Positions 1-5,354 of a stretch of DNA of 6,386 bases are shown here, in pieces. The notes beneath the pieces are model-generated. The model searched no databases. It was not told the DNA's origin and worked only from the letters and a program-made list of their open reading frames with translations. Numbering within the stretch: the first letter of the stretch is position 1; each line of letters begins with the position of its first letter. The DNA is taken from the NCBI GenBank assembly GCA_017745015.1, contig JAGIAF010000195.1, forward strand, positions 1 to 6,386. The letters run 5' to 3'. A program made the position numbers and the translations under genes. The DNA comes from Bdellovibrio sp. (GTDB lineage Bacteria > Bdellovibrionota > Bdellovibrionia > Bdellovibrionales > Bdellovibrionaceae).

Positions 1-32
1 ATAAAGATGTTTGTACATGAAGTGATGATAAT

Positions 33-62
33 AAAAAAGGGAGTCTTTGACTCCCTTTTTTT
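33..62 (-). terminator. Rho-independent terminator of the histone-like gene (bidirectional shape)
   Basis: A perfect 12-bp inverted repeat (33-44 with 50-61) has a 5-nt loop CTTTG. The stem core is GGGAGT/ACTCCC, flanked by A-runs on one side and T-runs on the other, so it could stop transcription from either direction. It lies 22 bp past the stop codon of the minus-strand Lys/Ala-rich gene. Whatever lies left of the window could share it. Bases 1-32 show nothing else. Confidence 0.88.
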
Positions 63-83
63 AACTACAATGTAGATTGAGAA

Positions 84-668
84 CTAGAAGTAACCTTCGT
101 CGTCGCCCATGTCTTCTTCTTCATCGTCTTCGTCATCTTCGTCGTCATCAGAAGACTTCTCTTGCATGTCTTCTTCAGCGTCTTCGTCTTCCATATCTTC
201 GAAAGAATCGTCGTCGCCTTCTTCAGACTCTTCAGCTTCGTCAGCCCATTCGTCTTCAGTTTCAACAGCTTCTTCTTCGATATCAACCATGCTGTCCATT
301 TCAGCTTCGTCGTCGAAATCAGAAGTGATTTCAACCGGCGCTACTGCTGGCATTACAGTTTCTTTTTCAGCTTTTGCTTTCGCAGCTTTTGGAGCTGGTT
401 TAGCAGCGGCTTTTTTAGCAGCAGGTTTTTTTGCCGCAGGCTTTTTAGCAGCTTTTTTGGGAGCCGCTTTTTTCGCCGTGGCTTTTTTAGGAGCTGCTTT
501 TTTAACAGCTTTCTTTGCTACTTTTTTCGCAGCTTTCTTAGCAGGTTTGGCTGCTTTTTTTGCTGGTTTCGCAGCTTTTTTGGTTACTTTTTTTGCAGCA
601 GCTTTTTTAGCAGGCTTCGCCGCTTTCTTAGCTACTTTCTTTGCAGGTTTTGCTTTTTTCTTTGCCAT
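84..668 (-). CDS. Histone H1-like protein: Lys/Ala-rich block followed by an acidic tail
   Basis: This is a 194-residue protein with two blocks of opposite charge. Residues 1-102 are built from degenerate KKAA, KPAKK and AAPKK units, with about 44 lysines and no arginine, like the C-terminal tail of eukaryotic histone H1 and bacterial H1-like or AlgP-type proteins. Residues 113-194 carry about 50 Asp/Glu and a single Lys, ending in GYF. A short neutral linker (about 104-112, rich in Val, Pro and Ala) joins them. The lysine block should bind DNA or RNA in the nucleoid. The acidic tail may mask it, recruit partners or act as a chaperone, but that is inference. An in-frame upstream ATG at 809 would add 47 residues. 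I chose 668 because AGGGAG (675-680) sits 6 nt before it and the lysine repeats begin there. No transmembrane segment or cysteine is seen. Being low-complexity, it cannot be assigned to an orthologue by composition alone. Confidence 0.85.
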   Translation of the reverse strand: MAKKKAKPAKKVAKKAAKPAKKAAAKKVTKKAAKPAKKAAKPAKKAAKKVAKKAVKKAAPKKATAKKAAPKKAAKKPAAKKPAAKKAAAKPAPKAAKAKAEKETVMPAVAPVEITSDFDDEAEMDSMVDIEEEAVETEDEWADEAEESEEGDDDSFEDMEDEDAEEDMQEKSSDDDEDDEDDEEEDMGDDEGYF

Positions 669-988
669 GGTGTGCTCCCTGAATATTCCTGGTTCAAAAT
701 TATGCCCTCTTAGACTAACGAGGTTTGCGAGAGCAGGCAAATCAAAACACAAACACAGAGAGATAGTCTGGCTAAGTGAACGAAGATGTAACTTAGAGCG
801 AATCTTCATGGCGGCAGTGTTAGAAATGTCAGCGCGAAGTTGGGATCTTGTTAGGAAAGACCTTGAGGATCAAAAACTCTAGTGATGCCGACCGCATTCA
901 CCCAATATCTGTACGGAAGGCGGGGTGCGTAAAAATAAGGCAGAATTAGCTTCGGTGGGTTAAATAGCGAAATTCACGGGTAAAAACG
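669..988. other. Intergenic stretch without a supported gene
   Basis: I see no convincing gene, tRNA or mobile element between the histone-like gene and the flagellin terminator. On the minus strand CATAAT (699-704) could be the -10 box of the histone-like gene, giving a leader of about 25 nt, but no good -35 box is present. On the plus strand an ATG at 808 opens a 24-codon ORF that lacks a ribosome binding site. The stretch probably holds the promoter of the histone-like gene. Confidence 0.5.
675..680 (-). promoter_or_regulatory. Ribosome binding site fixing the start of the histone-like gene
   Basis: AGGGAG on the minus strand lies 6 nt before the ATG at 668-666. It favours this start over the in-frame ATG at 809, whose upstream sequence has no comparable purine block. 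Confidence 0.7.
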
Positions 989-1016
989 AAAAAACCCGAT
1001 GAGCGAACTCATCGGG
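989..1016 (-). terminator. Rho-independent terminator of the flagellin gene
   Basis: On the minus strand a perfect 9-bp stem (CCCGATGAG / CTCATCGGG, 995-1003 with 1008-1016) closes a TTCG tetraloop. It is followed by TTTTTTCG and then another T-run (982-986). It lies about 44 bp past the flagellin stop codon and is a textbook intrinsic terminator. Confidence 0.92.
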
Positions 1017-1020
1017 CTTG

Positions 1021-1054
1021 AAGTTATCTGCTAACTTAACTCAATCCATTGAGT
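1021..1054 (-). repeat. Two further inverted repeats in the flagellin 3' untranslated region
   Basis: AAGTTA-5 nt-TAACTT (1021-1037) and ACTCAAT-CC-ATTGAGT (1039-1054) are both perfect and lie back to back between the flagellin stop codon and the terminator. Together with the terminator they give three adjacent dyads in 60 bp. They may shield the 3' end of an abundant mRNA from exonucleases (inference). The second dyad has only a 2-nt centre, so as RNA its inner pairs would open. Confidence 0.5.
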
Positions 1055-1059
1055 CGGGA

Positions 1060-1893
1060 TTAACCGATCAATTTAAGAGCCAATTGGTTAGATTGGTTCG
1101 CTTGAGCCAAAGTAGAAGTACCTGCTTGCAACAAGATGTTGTTACGAGTCATCTCTGAAGATGCTTGAGCAACGTCTGTGTCACGGATACGGCTGTTTGC
1201 TGCTGACATGTTCTCTTGTGCAACACCCAAGTTATCAACTGTAGATGTTAGACGATTTTGAAGAGCACCAAGGTTCGCGCGAGTACCAGATACTGAAGTT
1301 TGTGCAGAATCTAGTTTCGCAAGAGCCTCTTGAGCACCTTCTTTAGAAGAGAAGTCAATACCACCAAGACCTAGAGCATCCAAAGTAGCTACGTTTTCGC
1401 CGGCTTTGAAAGAGATACGGTCTTCTTCAGCATTGTTACGGATACCAACTTGGAAATCGAATTCAGGTGAAGAACCATCCAACAATTTAGTTGTACCCCA
1501 TGTTGTTACAGAAGCGATACGTTGAATTTCTGATTTCAACTGAGTCACCTCTTTATTCAACATGCCACGCTCTGTTTCGCCAACAGTATCAGACGCAGCT
1601 TGGATGCCCAACTCACGAAGACGAACTACGATGTTACCGATTTCGTTCAAGCCACCCTCAGCAGTTTGAACCATTGAGATACCATCGTTCGCATTACGTT
1701 GAGCTTGCGCAGCAGAGCGGATCTGAGCTTTGAAGCTTTCAGAGATCGCAAGACCTGCAGCATCGTCAGCAGCTTTATTGATACGGCTACCAGAAGCTAG
1801 TTTCGCCATAGAATCGTTGATTTGTCTTTGTGAACCAACCAAGTTTCTTTGAGCGTTCAATGCAGCGATATTAGTTGTTACTCTCATTCCCAT
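1060..1893 (-). CDS. fliC: Flagellin (FliC family)
   Basis: This 277-residue filament subunit is exported by the flagellar type III apparatus and polymerises into the flagellum. The N-terminal D0/D1 region (about 1-175) shows the family signature: TTNIAALNAQRNL near the start, LASGSRINKAADDAAGLAIS around 32-51, then NDGISMVQTAEGGLNEI and VRLRELGIQAASDT. The C-terminal D1/D0 region (about 185-277) includes SRIRDTDVAQASSEMTR and ends in the usual NQLALKLIG. Almost nothing lies between the halves, so the variable D2/D3 domains are missing, as in other compact flagellins. There are no cysteines. The ATG at 1893 has GGAGGA (1901-1906) 7 nt upstream; a second in-frame ATG two codons on is too far from it. 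The gene stands alone here, with its own long leader and terminator. Bdellovibrio-type genomes carry several flagellin paralogues, so which copy this is cannot be told. Confidence 0.96.
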   Translation of the reverse strand: MGMRVTTNIAALNAQRNLVGSQRQINDSMAKLASGSRINKAADDAAGLAISESFKAQIRSAAQAQRNANDGISMVQTAEGGLNEIGNIVVRLRELGIQAASDTVGETERGMLNKEVTQLKSEIQRIASVTTWGTTKLLDGSSPEFDFQVGIRNNAEEDRISFKAGENVATLDALGLGGIDFSSKEGAQEALAKLDSAQTSVSGTRANLGALQNRLTSTVDNLGVAQENMSAANSRIRDTDVAQASSEMTRNNILLQAGTSTLAQANQSNQLALKLIG

Positions 1894-1984
1894 TTTAAAT
1901 TCCTCCGTTAATATTTATTTTTCATATTCAATACCTTCCTTGATTTGTTTTTTTAGCTTGGCAGAAACCTACTTCCTGCTTAGC

Positions 1985-2012
1985 TGAGCACTGACATCCG
2001 AGTCTGTGCTGA
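1985..2012 (-). repeat. Imperfect hairpin in the flagellin leader, nearest the gene
   Basis: TGAGCACTGAC (1985-1995) pairs with GTCTGTGCTGA (2002-2012) with two mismatches and a 6-nt loop. It lies about 90 nt before the flagellin start codon. Confidence 0.45.
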
Positions 2013-2030
2013 ATTGGCCTTTGTAACCTT

Positions 2031-2120
2031 TTAAGAACCTATTGCTGTGCTGATATAGTTTGGGTTTTTCAACCTCTTGTTCCAGCGCACAGCTTTGAAC
2101 AATCTGTTGTTCAATTTCAT
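2031..2120 (-). CDS. Possible 29-residue leader peptide in the flagellin leader
   Basis: A short ORF on the flagellin mRNA begins MKLNNRLFK and ends ISTAIGS. It is basic, with three Arg, four Lys and one Trp. AAGGA (2125-2129) lies 4 nt before the ATG, and a stronger GGAGGG (2135-2140) lies 14 nt before it. The GGAGGG is better placed for an ATG at 2125, which opens only Met-Thr-stop and overlaps this start (ATGACATGA). Nothing but the ribosome binding sites and the position supports it. It could be a regulatory upstream ORF or chance; I do not recognise it. Confidence 0.22.
   Translation of the reverse strand: MKLNNRLFKAVRWNKRLKNPNYISTAIGS
2095..2114 (-). repeat. Perfect 8-bp inverted repeat in the flagellin leader
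   Basis: TTGAACAA-TCTG-TTGTTCAA is a perfect dyad with a 4-nt centre. It could be a stable RNA hairpin or the binding site of a dimeric regulator. It overlaps the first codons of the possible leader ORF at 2031-2120. Confidence 0.6.
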
Positions 2121-2122
2121 GT

Positions 2123-2129
2123 CATCCTT
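2123..2129 (-). promoter_or_regulatory. CsrA-like recognition sequence in the flagellin leader
   Basis: AAGGATG preceded by C (CAAGGATG at 2123-2130) matches the core ARGGAUG of the known CsrA/RsmA consensus. Further GGA motifs occur downstream, including the flagellin ribosome binding site itself (GGAGGA, 1901-1906). CsrA is known to repress flagellin translation through two such sites in Bacillus hag. That the same holds here is inference; an eight-base match is weak on its own. Confidence 0.25.
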
Positions 2130-2153
2130 GAAGGCCCTCCTTTCGGTGTTAAG

Positions 2154-2176
2154 CAAGAGAGCGACCATCTCTCTTG
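2154..2176 (-). repeat. Perfect 8-bp inverted repeat, promoter-proximal part of the flagellin leader
   Basis: CAAGAGAG-7 nt-CTCTCTTG is a perfect dyad with loop CGACCAT. It starts about 30 nt inside the transcript predicted from the sigma-28-like promoter. Confidence 0.55.
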
Positions 2177-2207
2177 ACTCCTTCTGAGTGAATCTTTGAT
2201 GTGATTA

Positions 2208-2234
2208 AGATCGGGATTTGAGGGGGAGTCTTGA
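2208..2234 (-). promoter_or_regulatory. Candidate sigma-28 (FliA) promoter for flagellin
   Basis: TCAAGACT (2227-2234), exactly 11 nt, then CCCGATCT (2208-2215) resembles the FliA consensus TAAAGTTT-N11-GCCGATAA, with 5 of 8 positions matching in each half. The CCGAT core and the spacing are correct. Late flagellar genes are commonly read by this factor. Transcription would begin near 2200, leaving a leader of about 310 nt. A much weaker sigma-54-like alternative is at 2152-2167. Confidence 0.45.
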
Positions 2235-2349
2235 CAGGACGTCAGGCGGGATTTGTTTGTTTTAAACAATACTGGTCGAAGGACAGATCTTGAAATTACG
2301 ACCTAAGTTTGTCCTGAATCAGGAAGATACAATACTTTTAGAGGAGAAA

Positions 2350-2418
2350 ATGGGCGCTTTCCTAGACGGAAGCTCAGTCAATTTCTATGAAGCGACAAAA
2401 GGCCATATTGCCAGCTAG
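2350..2418 (+). CDS. Possible 22-residue small ORF, antisense to the end of the four-cysteine gene
   Basis: The plus-strand ATG is preceded by GAGGAG (2341-2346), a strong but closely spaced ribosome binding site. TACAAT (2328-2333), one base from the -10 consensus, lies 16 bp upstream of the ATG, and a palindrome TCCTGA-A-TCAGGA (2312-2324) lies just before that. The peptide starts MGAFLDGSS. No good -35 box is present and the ORF overlaps the 3' end of the minus-strand gene by 45 bp. It may be a real small gene, an antisense transcript or chance. Confidence 0.2.
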   Translation: MGAFLDGSSVNFYEATKGHIAS

Positions 2419-2634
2419 TTCATACTGATGTTCTTGAACCGCTTTTAGATGATGGTTGGGGTTATAGCCAATTGTGCAGAGTGTTTTGGACGAATCAAAG
2501 TGAGTACAGTCCTCGCATGAAAAGCGAGTGTCGTATTTCATGTAATCAGTGGGATCCACTGTATCTTTGTGAATGGAAGGGCGCAGGCGAGGCTGTGATT
2601 TGCCTTTAGATTTTGGATTAACGATACCTGGCAT
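2374..2634 (-). CDS. Small four-cysteine protein of unknown function
   Basis: This 86-residue protein is not one I can name. Residues 1-35 are basic and proline-rich and probably flexible. Residues 38-86 form a compact module with cysteines at 40, 43, 53 and 80, starting SCEDCTHFD, plus histidines at 45, 61, 62 and 69. The C-x2-C-x9-C-x26-C spacing suits a zinc site or an iron-sulfur cluster; which of these is inference. There is no signal peptide or membrane segment, so it should be cytoplasmic. AGAGGG (2647-2652) lies 12 nt before the ATG, a little far. The gene is divergent from clpB with 67 bp between the start codons, so promoters must be shared or overlapping. An imperfect hairpin just past the stop codon (2356-2373) may terminate it weakly. 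Confidence 0.72.
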   Translation of the reverse strand: MPGIVNPKSKGKSQPRLRPSIHKDTVDPTDYMKYDTRFSCEDCTHFDSSKTLCTIGYNPNHHLKAVQEHQYELAGNMAFCRFIEID

Positions 2635-2653
2635 TTTTGTTTATTACCCTCTA

Positions 2654-2697
2654 TTGACAATGCGAAAATAAGACTCATCCTTTATTGCAGATGGAGG
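2654..2697 (+). promoter_or_regulatory. clpB promoter region and ribosome binding site
   Basis: A perfect TTGACA (2654-2659) lies 42 bp before the clpB ribosome binding site GGAGG (2693-2697), which is 4 nt from the ATG. No clear TATAAT follows at 17 bp. CTCATCC (2674-2680), 14 bp after the TTGACA, loosely resembles the heat-shock sigma-32 -10 element. No CIRCE repeat (the HrcA operator) is seen. Heat-shock control is therefore only a possibility. Confidence 0.4.
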
Positions 2698-2701
2698 TGC
2701 T

Positions 2702-5284
2702 ATGAGCAACGATATTGAAAAAATGACGCGAAAAAGCCAAGAGGCGATGCAGGCTGCTGCTAAGCTGGCTGAACGTAAGTCAAACCCATCTGTGGAACCT
2801 GAACATCTCCTCCTGGAGCTGGTACAGCAAAGTGAAGGGATCATTCCACGTCTCCTTGATAAATTGAATGTTCCTCAAGCTGAGTTCTTGGGCGAGCTTC
2901 GTAAAAAAGTCGATCGTTTCCCAACCGTAACCGGTGGGGGGCAAAAGCAATTCGCAAGTCCACGCTTAGAGAAAATCTTTAAGGGGGCTGATGTCGAAGC
3001 GGCCGAATGGGGAGATGCTTATATTTCCACAGAGCACTTCTTTTTAGCGATGCTAAAAGGCGGTGACGCAGAACTGTCTGCGTTCTTTAAAAAGTTCAAC
3101 GTGAATGCGGATAAAGTTAAGGCTGCATTGACGGAAATGCGCGGAAACCAAAAGGTGACTGACGACGATCCAGAGAACAAATACGAAATTTTGAAAAAGT
3201 ACGGTCGTGATTTGACCGCTTTGGCGGCGGAAGGAAAGCTAGACCCGGTGGTGGGGCGTGACGAAGAAATTCGCCGCGTAATCCAAGTTCTGTCGCGCAG
3301 AACGAAGAACAATCCGGTTTTGATCGGTGAGCCCGGCGTTGGTAAAACAGCCATCGCTGAAGGCTTGGCATTGCGTATTTTGAAACACGACGTGCCCGAT
3401 AATTTGATTGGTAAAAAATTGATGTCCTTGGATATGGGAGCTTTGATTGCGGGTGCAAAATACCGTGGTGAGTTTGAGGACCGTTTGAAAGCGGTCATCA
3501 AAGAAGTTACTGCCAGTGAAGGTCAGATCATTCTATTCATCGACGAACTACATACATTGGTCGGCGCGGGTAAAACCGAGGGCGCCATGGATGCGGGTCA
3601 GTTGTTAAAGCCAGCCCTCGCGCGTGGTGAATTACGCTGTATCGGTGCGACGACATTGGATGAGTATCGTAAATATATCGAAAAGGATGCGGCTCTTGAG
3701 CGTCGTTTCCAAACGGTGATGGTTGAAGAACCAAACGAAGAAGATGCGATTACAATCTTGCGTGGCCTCAAAGAAAAATATGAGGTGCACCATGGGATTC
3801 GCATTACAGACGCGGCTTTGGTGGCGGCTGTAAAGTTGTCTCGTCGTTACATCACGAACCGTTTCTTGCCCGACAAGGCTATCGATTTGATCGATGAGGC
3901 TGCAAGTAAGTTGGGAATTGAAACTCGCTCAGTTCCAGAAGAAGTCGACAAAATCGAGCGTGAGCTGATGCAGCTTCGTATTGAAAAAGAAGCTCTGAAA
4001 AAAGAAAAAGATGAAAGTGCCAAAGATCGCATTGCCGTGATCGAAAAGGAGATTTCTGAATTGAGCGCGAAGAATCAACTTCTTCGTGAGCAATGGGAGT
4101 TTGAAAAAGGCGGCATTACTCAGATTAAGAAACTTAAAGCCGATATCGAAGACCTGAAAGTCGCAGTCGCAAAAGCGGAGCGCGAGGGGGATCTTGGTAA
4201 GGCTGCGGAATTGAAGTACGGCAAACTTCCAGAGACTGAAAAGAAACTCAAGTCCATGGAAGATCGCAGTAAAGAGCAAAGCTCAACTGAAAGCCGTATG
4301 TTGAAAGAAGAAGTGGGTCCCGAAGACGTTGCCGAAGTCGTGGCGAAATGGACCGGTGTTCCTGTCAGCAAAATGCTTGAGAGCGAATCGCAAAAACTTT
4401 TGACCATGGAAGACGTGTTGAAAAAACGCGTTGTCGGTCAGGATCATGCTTTGACGGTGGTTTCGGATGCGATCCGCAGAGCTCGCGCTGAGATTTCTGA
4501 TCCAAATCGTCCCATCGGAACATTTATGTTCTTGGGCCCAACCGGCGTCGGTAAGACTGAAACGGTTAAGGCTTTGGCGGAGTTCCTCTTTGACGATGAA
4601 CAGGCGGTTGTTCGTATCGACATGAGTGAATATATGGAGAAACACGCGGTTTCTCGCTTGGTCGGTGCGCCTCCGGGATATGTGGGTTACGAAGAGGGCG
4701 GTCAGTTGACTGAAGCCGTTCGGCGTAGACCTTACAGTGTCGTGTTGCTTGACGAAGTAGAAAAGGCGCATCCGGATGTATTTAACATCTTGTTGCAAGT
4801 TCTCGATGATGGTCGCTTAACAGATGGTCAAGGTCGTACAGTCGATTTCAAAAACACCGTGCTGATAATGACTTCGAACGTCGGCTCTCAATCTATCCTC
4901 GATGCTTCAATGTCTGAAAAGGCGAAGCAAGAGGCGGTGACAGAGGCCTTACGTGATCACTTCCGTCCTGAGTTCTTGAATCGTATTGATGAAGTCGTGA
5001 TCTTCAATTCTTTGGGACAAGATCAAATTGCTGGCATTGTGCAAGTTCAACTTGATTTGGTTGCGCAAAGATTGAAAGGCAAAAAGATTGGCATCGATTT
5101 CGACAAGAAGGCGATCGATTTCTTGGCGAAGAAAGGTTATGACCCGATTTATGGCGCACGTCCATTGAAGCGTGTGATTCAAACCGAGTTGTTGAATCCT
5201 TTGTCGAAGGAAATTATCTCCGGAAAGGTAAAAGCTGGAGATACTTTGACTGTGAAGTCAGACGGACAGCATTTGACATTCTAA
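2702..5284 (+). CDS. clpB: ClpB protein disaggregase (Hsp100)
   Basis: This 860-residue AAA+ chaperone threads aggregated proteins through a hexameric pore together with DnaK, DnaJ and GrpE in the cytoplasm. The order is: N domain with two Clp-N repeats (1-145); first ATPase with Walker A GEPGVGKT (209-216), Walker B ILFIDE (277-282), pore-loop Tyr254 and Arg334/Arg335; coiled-coil middle domain (about 412-530, with the ELKYGKLPE motif around Tyr506); second ATPase with GPTGVGKT (612-619), LLDE (682-685), pore-loop Tyr660 (GYVG), Arg761 and sensor-2 GARPLKR (818-824). All catalytic residues are present and the length matches the usual 857 or so. The full middle domain and the lack of an IGL/IGF ClpP-binding loop separate it from ClpA and ClpC. 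The GTG codon for Val152 aligns with the internal start that gives the short ClpB form in E. coli. The stop codon lies 4 bp before a sigma-54 promoter for the next gene. Confidence 0.98.
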   Translation: MSNDIEKMTRKSQEAMQAAAKLAERKSNPSVEPEHLLLELVQQSEGIIPRLLDKLNVPQAEFLGELRKKVDRFPTVTGGGQKQFASPRLEKIFKGADVEAAEWGDAYISTEHFFLAMLKGGDAELSAFFKKFNVNADKVKAALTEMRGNQKVTDDDPENKYEILKKYGRDLTALAAEGKLDPVVGRDEEIRRVIQVLSRRTKNNPVLIGEPGVGKTAIAEGLALRILKHDVPDNLIGKKLMSLDMGALIAGAKYRGEFEDRLKAVIKEVTASEGQIILFIDELHTLVGAGKTEGAMDAGQLLKPALARGELRCIGATTLDEYRKYIEKDAALERRFQTVMVEEPNEEDAITILRGLKEKYEVHHGIRITDAALVAAVKLSRRYITNRFLPDKAIDLIDEAASKLGIETRSVPEEVDKIERELMQLRIEKEALKKEKDESAKDRIAVIEKEISELSAKNQLLREQWEFEKGGITQIKKLKADIEDLKVAVAKAEREGDLGKAAELKYGKLPETEKKLKSMEDRSKEQSSTESRMLKEEVGPEDVAEVVAKWTGVPVSKMLESESQKLLTMEDVLKKRVVGQDHALTVVSDAIRRARAEISDPNRPIGTFMFLGPTGVGKTETVKALAEFLFDDEQAVVRIDMSEYMEKHAVSRLVGAPPGYVGYEEGGQLTEAVRRRPYSVVLLDEVEKAHPDVFNILLQVLDDGRLTDGQGRTVDFKNTVLIMTSNVGSQSILDASMSEKAKQEAVTEALRDHFRPEFLNRIDEVVIFNSLGQDQIAGIVQVQLDLVAQRLKGKKIGIDFDKKAIDFLAKKGYDPIYGARPLKRVIQTELLNPLSKEIISGKVKAGDTLTVKSDGQHLTF

Positions 5285-5288
5285 AAAG

Positions 5289-5305
5289 TTGGCAGGGGTT
5301 TTGCT
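5289..5305 (+). promoter_or_regulatory. Sigma-54 (-24/-12) promoter for the Ser/Arg-rich small gene
   Basis: TTGGCAGGGGTTTTGCT matches the sigma-54 consensus YTGGCAYR-N4-TTGCW at every position except one (G for the C/T after GGCA). The invariant GG (5291-5292) and GC (5303-5304) are separated by exactly 10 nt. Transcription should start near 5316. The 10-bp TGGCA plus TTGCT match at fixed spacing, placed just before a gene, is unlikely by chance. Such promoters need an AAA+ activator, and one is encoded 0.6 kb away. Confidence 0.72.
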
Positions 5306-5311
5306 AATCCG

Positions 5312-5342
5312 GTGATAGGCAAGCATGGTGCTTGTCTATCAC
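5312..5342 (+). repeat. 14-bp hairpin at the predicted 5' end of the Ser/Arg-rich gene's mRNA
   Basis: GTGATAGGCAAGCA (5312-5325) pairs with TGCTTGTCTATCAC (5329-5342) around a 3-nt loop, with 13 Watson-Crick pairs and one G-U. No T-run follows, and AGGAG begins 2 nt later, so it is not a simple clpB terminator. The predicted transcription start (about 5316) falls inside the left arm, so an mRNA would begin with about ten of these pairs. It may stabilise the mRNA, gate ribosome access, or be a protein-binding dyad in DNA. Confidence 0.75.
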
Positions 5343-5354
5343 TTAGGAGATGTT

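Larger units (their letters stand above)
1894..2373 (-). other. Long flagellin upstream region / probable structured 5' leader
   Basis: These 480 bp contain no gene longer than about 30 codons. Reading toward the flagellin gene, they hold a 13-bp palindrome TTGTTTTAAACAA (2257-2269), a sigma-28-like promoter (2208-2234), three inverted repeats (2154-2176, 2095-2114, 1985-2012), a possible 29-codon ORF (2031-2120) and the flagellin ribosome binding site. The nonamer TCAGCACAG also occurs twice (2045-2053 and 2004-2012). If the promoter is right, the mRNA leader is about 310 nt, much longer than usual. Confidence 0.55.

Noticed and set aside
84..668. Tandem DNA repeat or CRISPR-like array within the histone-like gene
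   Set aside because: The repetition is of short degenerate codon units within an open frame; there are no constant repeats with unique spacers.
690..701. GGTTCAAAAT resembling a tRNA T-loop
   Set aside because: No acceptor, D or anticodon arms can be laid around it.
669..809. N-terminal extension of the histone-like protein to the ATG at 809
   Set aside because: The extra 47 residues have no histone-like composition, and AGGGAG is placed correctly for the ATG at 668.
109..882. Long plus-strand ORF (257 codons) rich in Ser, Ala and Phe
   Set aside because: It is the mirror of the Lys/Ala and Asp/Glu repeats of the minus-strand gene (GCC/TTC-type codons read backwards), it lacks a ribosome binding site, and the minus-strand gene has both a ribosome binding site and a terminator.
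2641..2701. CIRCE/HrcA operator or clear sigma-32 promoter before clpB
   Set aside because: The TTAGCACTC-N9-GAGTGCTAA repeat is absent, and the sigma-32-like match is only partial.
3019..4798. Several minus-strand ORFs of 60-170 codons inside clpB
   Set aside because: They are shadows of clpB codons; none has a ribosome binding site or recognisable domains.
5325..5354. Longer form of the Ser/Arg-rich protein starting at the ATG at 5325
   Set aside because: That ATG lies within a 14-bp hairpin without a ribosome binding site, while AGGAG precedes the ATG at 5355.
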